Shown here in pieces: positions 45,136-52,093 of a stretch of DNA of 54,123 nucleotides (position 1 is its first letter; every line of letters starts with the position of its first letter). Location: the NCBI RefSeq assembly GCF_000317285.1, contig NZ_AJLN01000065.1, positions 1-54,123 of the forward strand. The letters are read 5' to 3'. The stretch is from Chlorogloeopsis fritschii PCC 6912. Lineage in GTDB: Bacteria > Cyanobacteriota > Cyanobacteriia > Cyanobacteriales > Nostocaceae. The notes beneath the pieces were generated by a model that saw only the letters and a program-made list of their open reading frames with translations, was not told the DNA's origin and made no database searches. Made by a program: the position numbers and the translations under genes.

Positions 45136-45225
45136 CACAGTACAAGGCGGATGCTTGAAGAGTATTGCTTTTTACTGAGCATACGGTAACATTTATTTAT
45201 AGCCCCGTTTGGGGCTTTTTATTTT
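45136..45225 (+). ncRNA. Candidate small RNA (about 85-90 nt) ending at an intrinsic terminator
   Basis: The start is estimated about 7-10 bases after the TATTTATT element that follows operator B. The end is the strong terminator. No conserved family is recognised. A 12-codon frame, ATG at 45149 reading MLEEYCFLLSIR, lies inside it behind AAGGCGG, so a leader peptide upstream of the kinase gene is an alternative. Both readings rest on the promoter and terminator only. Confidence 0.35.
45201..45225 (+). terminator. Intrinsic terminator
   Basis: AGCCCC-GTTT-GGGGCT is a 6-bp GC-rich stem with a tetraloop, followed directly by TTTTATTTT. It reads on the plus strand, although no protein gene lies upstream on that strand in the 1-kb gap. 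It lies 135 bases before the kinase start. Confidence 0.8.
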
Positions 45226-45359
45226 GCCAAGCCTTTAAAACCCAGTTCTCCGGCTTCTGATGGGAATTAGGGGAACTCATTGGGCGCATTTTTCCAAAGA
45301 ATGATTTGCTGTGTAGCTAGAACTAAAATATTAATGCATTAATTTTTATACCTAAGAGT

Positions 45360-48300
45360 ATGGTGGCATTGCCCCAAAGAGAATTGATTCAGCCATGTCT
45401 GGTAACTCTACCACCAGATACCTCAGTTGAGGCTGCAGTGACAGCCATGAACCATAGTAAAACAGGTTATGTCTTAGTCTTCGAGCACAGACAGCTAGTT
45501 GGCATTTTTACTGGGCGAGACTTAGTTGGGGCGATCGCTTCTGGGGTGAATTTAAGCATTGCCACTCTATCAGATGTAATGACTCATCCAGTCATCACCA
45601 TCAAAGAATCGCAGTTAGACAGTTTATTTCATATCCTACACCTGCTGCGCCATCACAAAATCCGCCACTTGCCAATTTTGGACGAACAAGAGCAACTAGT
45701 AGGTGTAATCACGCTTGAAGGTATTCTGGAAGCTTTACAACAGATAGAAACCCACCTTAAACAAGCCGAGTTGCAGTACCGCAATCTCGTTGAGCAAATT
45801 CCTGGAGTTGTCTACACTTTGCCCATCACCGCAACCTTAGAATTTGCTTACATTAGCCCTCAACTGCAACAACTCCTCGGTATTTCAGCCGAAGAGTGGA
45901 ATCCGGAATTTTTTAGGAGTTGGGTAGAATATGTGCATCCAGAGGATCGCGATCGCCTTCAGCAAGAAATCGCCGCTACCATTGCTACGGGTAAACCCTT
46001 ATGCTGCAAGTACCGCATGATTAGATCCGACGGTAGAACTATCTGGGTGCAAGATCAAGCCAAACTTGCACTGGCAGCAGATGGGCAAACCCTAGTGCTT
46101 CAGGGAATCGTCTTTGATATTAGCGATGCCTCACAGCAAGCCGCTACGCTTCTACGCAAGCAGCAGGAAGAAGCACTTCAATACAGTCAAGCCCGCTACC
46201 AAGCAATTGTAGAAGATCAGACGGAAATGGTAGCTCGTTTTTTGCCAGATAGTACTGTTTTATTTGTTAATCAGGGGTTTTGCCGTTACTTTGACATTGA
46301 GCGGCGTGCCATTGTTGGTAAGAGTTACAACCCTGTTATCTATGAAGAAGACAGAGATCGGGTGGCTCAACTTTTAGAGTCAATGAGTATTGAAAACCCT
46401 ACCATAACTATTGAGAATCGGGTGATTGATGGTAAAGGGGAAATTCGCTGGACACAGTGGGTTAACCGAATGCTATTTGATGATGAAGGAAATTTTATTG
46501 AATTTCAGTCGGTTGGACGCGATATTACCGAATTAAAACTTACAGAGGCAGCACTGCGCCAGAGTGAAGAACGATTGCAACTAGCCTTGGAAGCATCTGG
46601 AGATAGTATCTGGGGCTGGAATTTAGCAACGGGGGAAGTATATTTCAGCCCCCGCTGGCTACAAATGCTGGGCTATGCAACCGATGAACTTCCAGCTGAG
46701 TTTAGCACCTGGGAAAAATGTATCCATCCAGACGATAAACCCTGGGTGATGAATGTCTTGCAGGCTCACTTGAAGGATAGTTCTGTTCCCTATGCTTTTG
46801 AATACCGAATGCGAACTAAATCGGGCAAGTGGAAATGGATTGCCAATTATGGCAAGGTTGTATTGCGGGATAAAGATACCCAGCCTTTACGAATGGCTGG
46901 CATTCACAGAGATATAGATGCTCGCAAACGAGCAGAACAAGCTTTACAAGAGCGAGAAGCTTTTTTGCGGGCAATTGGGGATAATATTCCCAAAAGCTAC
47001 ATTTACCAGGTTGTGCGGGAACTGGATGGTAGCTATCGCTTTTACTATTTTAGTGCTGGTGTTGAAAAAGCACATGGACTGAAACCCGAAGCAATTTTAG
47101 CAGATCCAAATCTTCTGTATAATACTTTAATTCCAGAGGATCTCCTCTACGTAAGTCAGAAGCAGGAGGAGTCTGCACGAACAATGTCAGTCTTTGATGT
47201 TCAGGTGCGGGAATATTCCCCTGAAGGCAATATTCGCTGGACGCGTTTATGCTCAACCCCTCGCGCTATGGATGATGGGCGGATAATTTGGGATGGTGTC
47301 CGATTTGATATTACTGACCTTAAACTTACTGAAGAAACGCTACGTAAAAGCAAAACTCTCCTTACAGAAGCCCAAAAAGTTGCCCGTATCGGCAACTGGG
47401 AATTTGATATTGCTACCCAAAAAATCACCTGGACAGAGGAACTATTCCACATCTTACATAGAAATCCGACATATAAAGAACCCACTTATCTTGAGAATTT
47501 GCATCTCTATCACCCAGATGATCGAGAAAAATTGCACAAAGCGGTTGAACGAGCAATTACAACAGGTGAATCATACAAACTGACACTTAGGCTCAATCCT
47601 CAGCCTAATGGTTCTATTCGCTACATTGAGGGAATTGGTTATGCAGATTTCAATGCCGATGGGCAAGTGATTCGTCTGTATGGCACTACTCAGGATGTTA
47701 CAGAGCGTGTTCAAACTGAGAAGGCACTGCAAGAAAAAGAGCAGTTTTTACGCAGTATTTATAATGGTGTTGAACAAGCTATTTTTGTGGTAGATGTTCT
47801 CGAAGACGGTGATTTTAAATTAGTTGGATTCAATCCCGCCTGCGAACGTTTTACAAATATGCGTTCAGCAGAAATACAAGGTAAGTCTCTAGAACAAATA
47901 TTTCCTTGTGAGGTTGCTGCATCTGTTCGGCAACGTTACCGAGCCTGTCAAGAAGCAGGAAAAGTTATTACCTATGAAGAATGTTTACCTTTTCGAGGGC
48001 AAGATACTTGGTGGATAACTAGCTTGGCTCCTTTGTGGGATGAACGTTCACGCATCTATCGGATTGTGGGCAGCAGCATCAATATTAACGATCGCAAACG
48101 GCTAGAGCTTGCCCTGAAAGCATCAGAAAATCGGTTAGACAATATTCTCACCACGGCGAATGCCTCTATTGTCAGTTTCCGCGTCTTTGCAAATCGAGAC
48201 TGGGAATATGAGTATCAGTCGATTGGATGCGAGACTCTTTTTGGCTATTCTGCTGCAGAAATTGTCACCGATAAAATGTTGTGGATGTCACGGGTGTTTG

Positions 48301-49571
48301 CAGACGATCGGGATAAGGTTATTTATCCACACTTTGAGAGTATTTTTGCGGAACGCACTTTCGGTGTAGAATATCGATTCCATCACAAAGATGGTTCGCT
48401 GCGTTGGATTTCTGCTATTTATTCCTCTCATCGGGATGAAGTAGCCAATTGCTGGATTGTAACGGGAGTTAGTATTGACATTAGCGATCGCAAACGGGCA
48501 GAAGAAGCTTTACAGCAAAGCGAAACTTTATTTCGGACTTTGAGTGAGTCTGCACCAGTAGGTATTTTTAGAACAGATGCTCAAGGGAAAAATATCTACA
48601 GCAATCCTCGCTGTCAAGCAATCTGTGGCTTTACCTTTGAGGAAGCGTTGGGAGATGGCTGGATGCAGTTTATTCATCCTGAAGATTTGGAAGTTGTTTT
48701 TCCTCAGTGGACTTTATTTTTAACAACAAATCAGGAATTTCGCACCCAGGTGCGTTATGTTCACACAGATGCAACAGTTCGCTTTTGTCGATTAATGGCG
48801 GTTCCCATTTTTTCCGAATCCGGTGAATTAATGGGTAATGTGGGCACTGTAGAAGATATTACAGAAAGTCGGGCAATAGAGAAAATGAAGAATGAGTTCA
48901 TCTCTATTGTCAGCCACGAACTGCGAACACCCTTGGCTTCTATCCGTGGTTCTTTAGGATTACTAGCTGCTGGAGTACTCAAAGAGCAACCAGAATCAGC
49001 CCAACAAATGTTGGAAATTGCTTCTAGCGAGACAGAACGTTTAGTGCGCTTGGTAAATGATATTCTCGACCTAGAACGCTTAGAGTCAAACAAAGTAACT
49101 CTGGTTAAGCAATGGTATGATGCAACTAAAATCTTGCGTCAATCTGTAGAAACTGTTCAGCCTCTGGCTACTGAAAATAACATTGCACTTGTGATGTTGC
49201 CTAGTTCTATTCCAATCTGGATAGATCCAGATCGGATTATTCAAACTCTTGTCAACTTAATAGGTAATGCTATTAAGTTCTCATCACGAGATAGTAAAGT
49301 AACAGTGAGTGTGGAATGTCTTACAGATCAAATTTTATTTAAAGTTCAAGACCAAGGTAGGGGCATTCCAGATGGTAAGTTAGAAAGTATTTTTGAACGG
49401 TTTCAACAAGTTGATGCTACTGACTCGCGCCAAAAAGGAGGAACGGGTTTAGGTTTAGCTATCTGCAAGAGCATTGTGCAGCAACACGGTGGCAAGATTT
49501 GGGTGGAAAGTACTTTAGGAAAAGGCAGTATATTTTATTTCACAATACCTAAGCTAGTAGCGGAAGGGTAA
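45360..49571 (+). CDS. CBS2-PAS8 sensor histidine kinase (1403 aa)
   Basis: The N-terminus has a CBS pair (residues about 5-130; TGYVLVFEHRQLVGIFTGRD, HKIRHLPILDEQEQLVGVIT), a module that often binds adenine nucleotides. Eight PAS/PAC units follow to about residue 1170, most with a PAC ending such as VFDISDASQQ, GRDITELKL, HRDIDARKRAEQ, FDITDLKL or GTTQDVTERV. The HisKA domain has the phospho-acceptor His1186 in IVSHELRTPLASIRGSL. HATPase motifs are LVNLIGNAIKFS, VQDQGRGIP and GTGLGLAICKSIVQQHGG. No membrane segment is seen, so it is a soluble sensor. The convergent genes downstream encode receivers and are likely partners. Confidence 0.9.
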   Translation: MVALPQRELIQPCLVTLPPDTSVEAAVTAMNHSKTGYVLVFEHRQLVGIFTGRDLVGAIASGVNLSIATLSDVMTHPVITIKESQLDSLFHILHLLRHHKIRHLPILDEQEQLVGVITLEGILEALQQIETHLKQAELQYRNLVEQIPGVVYTLPITATLEFAYISPQLQQLLGISAEEWNPEFFRSWVEYVHPEDRDRLQQEIAATIATGKPLCCKYRMIRSDGRTIWVQDQAKLALAADGQTLVLQGIVFDISDASQQAATLLRKQQEEALQYSQARYQAIVEDQTEMVARFLPDSTVLFVNQGFCRYFDIERRAIVGKSYNPVIYEEDRDRVAQLLESMSIENPTITIENRVIDGKGEIRWTQWVNRMLFDDEGNFIEFQSVGRDITELKLTEAALRQSEERLQLALEASGDSIWGWNLATGEVYFSPRWLQMLGYATDELPAEFSTWEKCIHPDDKPWVMNVLQAHLKDSSVPYAFEYRMRTKSGKWKWIANYGKVVLRDKDTQPLRMAGIHRDIDARKRAEQALQEREAFLRAIGDNIPKSYIYQVVRELDGSYRFYYFSAGVEKAHGLKPEAILADPNLLYNTLIPEDLLYVSQKQEESARTMSVFDVQVREYSPEGNIRWTRLCSTPRAMDDGRIIWDGVRFDITDLKLTEETLRKSKTLLTEAQKVARIGNWEFDIATQKITWTEELFHILHRNPTYKEPTYLENLHLYHPDDREKLHKAVERAITTGESYKLTLRLNPQPNGSIRYIEGIGYADFNADGQVIRLYGTTQDVTERVQTEKALQEKEQFLRSIYNGVEQAIFVVDVLEDGDFKLVGFNPACERFTNMRSAEIQGKSLEQIFPCEVAASVRQRYRACQEAGKVITYEECLPFRGQDTWWITSLAPLWDERSRIYRIVGSSININDRKRLELALKASENRLDNILTTANASIVSFRVFANRDWEYEYQSIGCETLFGYSAAEIVTDKMLWMSRVFADDRDKVIYPHFESIFAERTFGVEYRFHHKDGSLRWISAIYSSHRDEVANCWIVTGVSIDISDRKRAEEALQQSETLFRTLSESAPVGIFRTDAQGKNIYSNPRCQAICGFTFEEALGDGWMQFIHPEDLEVVFPQWTLFLTTNQEFRTQVRYVHTDATVRFCRLMAVPIFSESGELMGNVGTVEDITESRAIEKMKNEFISIVSHELRTPLASIRGSLGLLAAGVLKEQPESAQQMLEIASSETERLVRLVNDILDLERLESNKVTLVKQWYDATKILRQSVETVQPLATENNIALVMLPSSIPIWIDPDRIIQTLVNLIGNAIKFSSRDSKVTVSVECLTDQILFKVQDQGRGIPDGKLESIFERFQQVDATDSRQKGGTGLGLAICKSIVQQHGGKIWVESTLGKGSIFYFTIPKLVAEG

Positions 49572-49624
49572 GGGCTAGATAATTGTTTTATACCGCTGTT
49601 TATACAAAGATGTTGTGCTGTGAT

Positions 49625-50056
49625 TTAAGATATGTAATGCTTTTGTACCCTTTGTGTTTCTGAATTCTCTAAGTTCCAGCCAAGAATTTTAGCAATCTCA
49701 GAAACTAGCGTCACAGGATTAAATGGTTTAGCGATCGCTCCTACTGCACCTAATGCCAAGAACTGATTTGCTTCAGTGAAGCTTAAAATTGATGTTAAGA
49801 AAATTACTGGTATTGACTGAGCTTGGATATTCAACTGCAATTTTTTCAGGCAAGCAATGCCATCCATTTCCGGCATCATCACATCTAAAAGAATGGCATC
49901 TGGTTTAAGATCCTCTGCTTTGACTATACCCTCTGCACCTGAATTCGCTACCATTACTTCCCAGCCTCCGATTGTTTCCAGGCTAATTTTGACAATTTTG
50001 TGCATATGGGGTTCGTCATCAACAAATAGAATTCTTTTGCTAGCTAGATTTTGCAT
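49625..50056 (-). CDS. Single-domain response regulator
   Basis: A 143-aa CheY-like receiver: RILFVDDEPHMHK, phospho-acceptor D58 in AILLDVMMPEMDG, Thr/Ser in VIFLTSIL and Lys in AIAKPFNPVTL. No output domain. Its start codon (50054-50056) lies inside the end of the upstream Hsp20-like gene (17-base overlap), implying translational coupling. It is a paralogue of the receiver at 51606-51986 (shared HPDAILLDVMMP-like core and a GW at the end). It converges with the kinase gene, 53 bases apart. Confidence 0.92.
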   Translation of the reverse strand: MQNLASKRILFVDDEPHMHKIVKISLETIGGWEVMVANSGAEGIVKAEDLKPDAILLDVMMPEMDGIACLKKLQLNIQAQSIPVIFLTSILSFTEANQFLALGAVGAIAKPFNPVTLVSEIAKILGWNLENSETQRVQKHYIS

Positions 50057-50618
50057 TATTTATACTTCCTACACACTGTTCGCTGGGAGAGAACACTAAA
50101 CTTAATTTGTCCCAATTCATTCCAAGAGCTGCGTCTACAGCTAAAGATGGTTCTGGTGCATAATCTTTTGTGTCGAAAATTTTCACCTTAATTAGCCGCT
50201 TTTTATTGTAAGATTTCTGAAAAGTGAGCTTCAGGATACCGTCATTAAATTCTGCGATTGTGGCATGAGGCTGAATCAAACTAGGTAGAGGAATCACAAT
50301 TTGAAATTGACTTGGGCAAAATTCAAAATCAAAGGAACTAAAAATCTCTGTCAGTGTTACTTCTTTTCCCTTGATTAAAGCTGTTTCTGGAGAGACTTGA
50401 ACTTCAAGATTTTCAGCTTCTATATCGGAAATGTCTGCTTGAATGATAATTTCTGTATCTGTTTCCTCTATCTCAATCGTAGATACACCGCTAGTTGTAC
50501 CGCCCTCATAAATCCATATAGTATCTTCACCATAGCTGTACAAAAACTCTCGGATGACACTATATAGATACTGCTCGAATATACTCAACCTCTGTAATAT
50601 CTGCCAACTGGTTAACAT
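50040..50618 (-). CDS. Hsp20/alpha-crystallin-like protein
   Basis: A 192-aa protein with an alpha-crystallin-like core (residues about 45-145): STIEIEETDTEIIIQADISD, AENLEVQVSPETALIKGKEV, FQIVIPLPSLIQPHATIAEF and NDGILKLTFQKS. The length and a C-terminal extension (KVKIFDTKDYAPEPSLAVDA) are longer than classical small heat-shock proteins and lack the IxI tail motif. Its stop overlaps the receiver gene start, so the two products are probably made together. A role in holding or regulating partner proteins is inferred. Confidence 0.75.
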   Translation of the reverse strand: MLTSWQILQRLSIFEQYLYSVIREFLYSYGEDTIWIYEGGTTSGVSTIEIEETDTEIIIQADISDIEAENLEVQVSPETALIKGKEVTLTEIFSSFDFEFCPSQFQIVIPLPSLIQPHATIAEFNDGILKLTFQKSYNKKRLIKVKIFDTKDYAPEPSLAVDAALGMNWDKLSLVFSPSEQCVGSINNAKSS

Positions 50619-50700
50619 TCTAATATTTCCTTGATTTTTGAAATACTAATGATTAAGTGTAAGAGACTATTTATAAAATCATAGCCTCTGCTGCTAAAAT

Positions 50701-50789
50701 AGGACTTACGCAAAATCCCTCTAAAATCCTCTTGACTCCGTGTCCTCTGTTTCCTCTGCGGTTTATTCTATAACTTGTGCGTAAGTCCT
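50701..50789. mobile_element. MITE with AGGACTTACGCA termini
   Basis: AGGACTTACGCA (50701-50712) and its perfect reverse complement (50778-50789) bound 89 bases with no coding capacity. TAAAAT occurs on both flanks (50695-50700 and 50791-50796), a possible target duplication. The inner part contains CCTCTTGACTCCGTGTCCTC. It lies in the gap upstream of the Hsp20-like gene; the rest of the gap 50619-51038 has no clear gene. Confidence 0.8.
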
Positions 50790-50894
50790 GTAAAATTAAC
50801 AGTAACCGAGTATTTGATTTCTCATTTTAAACCAGTTAAAAAGTAAATGATTTGGATGCTGTTTACCAAAATAACGACTTTAGGATATAGAAAA

Positions 50895-50951
50895 ATGTTT
50901 GTATTCACAATTTGTTTAGTTTGGATTTGGTTATTTGTAATTGGATATTAA
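50895..50951 (+). CDS. Possible 18-aa hydrophobic microprotein
   Basis: ATG 50895 opens MFVFTICLVWIWLFVIGY followed by TAA 50949-50951. The whole peptide would span a membrane. TAGGATATAG upstream is a weak ribosome binding site. Cyanobacteria do have tiny one-helix membrane proteins, but nothing else supports this one; it may be chance in AT-rich DNA. Confidence 0.15.
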   Translation: MFVFTICLVWIWLFVIGY

Positions 50952-51038
50952 ATGCAGATTAACCAAATGGAAACTTTATCAACCGTCAAAGTATTCTCGC
51001 TATTACAAGACATCTTCTTGAACCTAAAGCGGTTGTTT

Positions 51039-51302
51039 TCAGTTATCAGCATACAAATCATCAGTTGAATTTTTATAATTTTCTATGATTGTTAAAATTC
51101 TGTTTCTAACTAGCTGTTGCTGATAATTGTAGTACTGTCTGAGCAATTCGAGTTGATGGTTTAAACGTTCAGTGTCTTCAATTAACGTATTTAAGTCATG
51201 CACTATGCTTGTATATCCAGCAAACATGATATTATCTGCGAGTTTTGAGGGAGTTTGATTGCCAATGGTTTCAAAATTTTGGCGATCGCTGTTGTGTCTC
51301 AT
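51039..51302 (-). CDS. Small coiled-coil protein of the signalling cluster (87 aa)
   Basis: An 87-aa soluble protein, mostly helical: DLNTLIEDTERLNHQLELLR followed by QYYNYQQQLVRNRILTIIEN, with heptad-like Leu/Ile spacing typical of a coiled coil. No family recognised. It has a good ribosome binding site (TGAGGAAC, about 8 bases from the ATG) and the 11-bp direct-repeat site C upstream, so it is probably controlled with the neighbouring genes. Confidence 0.6.
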   Translation of the reverse strand: MRHNSDRQNFETIGNQTPSKLADNIMFAGYTSIVHDLNTLIEDTERLNHQLELLRQYYNYQQQLVRNRILTIIENYKNSTDDLYADN

Positions 51303-51351
51303 GGTTTTTGTTCCTCAATTTAGCTTCATCCCATAACTTAAAATAAAAAAA

Positions 51352-51368
51352 TGAGGATTTTATGAGGA
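51352..51368 (-). promoter_or_regulatory. 11-bp direct repeat operator, site C
   Basis: TGAGGA at 51352 and 51363, 11 bases apart; on the minus strand TCCTCATAAAATCCTCA then TTTTTTTATTTTAAG. It lies 50-66 bases upstream of the small coiled-coil gene and agrees with site A over the repeats and the next 15 bases, including the TTTTAAG that could be part of the -10 region. Confidence 0.55.
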
Positions 51369-51454
51369 ACGACACTTTTGCTGGAAATTTATGTTCAAGG
51401 TAACACTTTTAGTTCTGGAGGCAACAGCATCGAAACCCTCGTACCCCCGTTACC

Positions 51455-51588
51455 CTCGTTATCAGGTTCAACCTGGTAACGAGAACTAATCTTTCCCTTC
51501 TGCCACGCCAGTCGCTACAAGTCGGCGCTAGACGCGTTCGCCGTCAGGCGTTGCGTTAGCTAGCGGCTTCCCGGAGGGTAGCCGCTAG
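51455..51588. repeat. Two palindromic repeats in the gap before the receiver gene
   Basis: CTCGTTATCAGG (51455-51466) pairs with CCTGGTAACGAG (51472-51483), 11 of 12 bases. CTAGCGGCT (51560-51568) pairs with AGCCGCTAG (51580-51588). The first resembles 179-209. The second lies in a GC-rich island (51510-51600) unlike its surroundings. The gap 51303-51605 has no gene. Confidence 0.65.
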
Positions 51589-51605
51589 GGCGCGCTGGCT
51601 CCTCA

Positions 51606-51986
51606 TTAAGATTTCCACCCTAGAGCTTCAGCTACCAGATGTGAAAGTTTCAATGGATCAAAAGGTTTGGGAATCACTCCTGCAACTCCTAGTTGAGCAA
51701 ATTTATTTAAGTCAACCGTCTGTACTTTAGCTGTCAGCAAAATTACGGGAATATTTTGAGTTGAAGGATTACTCTGCAATTTACTAAACAGCGCCAGTCC
51801 ATCTATATCTGGCATCATTACATCTAAAAGAATAGCATCAGGATGCTCAATCTCAGCTAAAGTTAAGCCCTCGCTACCTGAGTGGGCTGTTAGCACTTGC
51901 CAACGCCCAAGTTTTTCCAAACAAGCTTGAATAATAGTACACAGGTTTTTTTCATCATCAATTACCAAAATGCATTTTGCTGACAT
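51606..51986 (-). CDS. Single-domain response regulator (paralogue)
   Basis: A 126-aa receiver from ATG 51984-51986: CILVIDDEKNLCTII, the phospho-acceptor Asp in PDAILLDVMMPDIDG, LLTAK and the Lys in VIPKPFDPLKL. It has no output domain. It follows the multi-domain regulator gene on the same strand after an 86-110 base gap, so probably one operon. It is closely similar to the receiver at 49625-50056, suggesting local duplication. Confidence 0.92.
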   Translation of the reverse strand: MSAKCILVIDDEKNLCTIIQACLEKLGRWQVLTAHSGSEGLTLAEIEHPDAILLDVMMPDIDGLALFSKLQSNPSTQNIPVILLTAKVQTVDLNKFAQLGVAGVIPKPFDPLKLSHLVAEALGWKS

Positions 51987-52093
51987 AACTTTACTTTTAC
52001 CCTTCAAACCTTGCTAGGGGTAAAAAAACTCGTTTTGAACCATAGCATGAAACAATTAAATATTTACTGATGATAATACTGATATGTTAATTT

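Larger units (their letters stand above)
44288..45359. other. 1-kb regulatory gap between surface cluster and sensor kinase
   Basis: This divergent gap holds no convincing protein gene. A 71-codon frame on the minus strand (44723-44938) has biased composition, and one of the direct repeats lies inside it. The gap does hold two sets of 11-bp direct repeats (44858-44874 and 45085-45112) and an intrinsic terminator (45201-45225). AT-rich runs with TATA-like steps fill 44460-44720. A long 5' untranslated leader for the surface cluster would be needed if transcription starts near 44840. Confidence 0.5.

Noticed and set aside
51510-51600. tRNA or structured RNA gene in the GC-rich patch
   Set aside because: The paired arms do not form a cloverleaf and no TTCGANNC-type arm is visible; it fits a palindromic repeat better.
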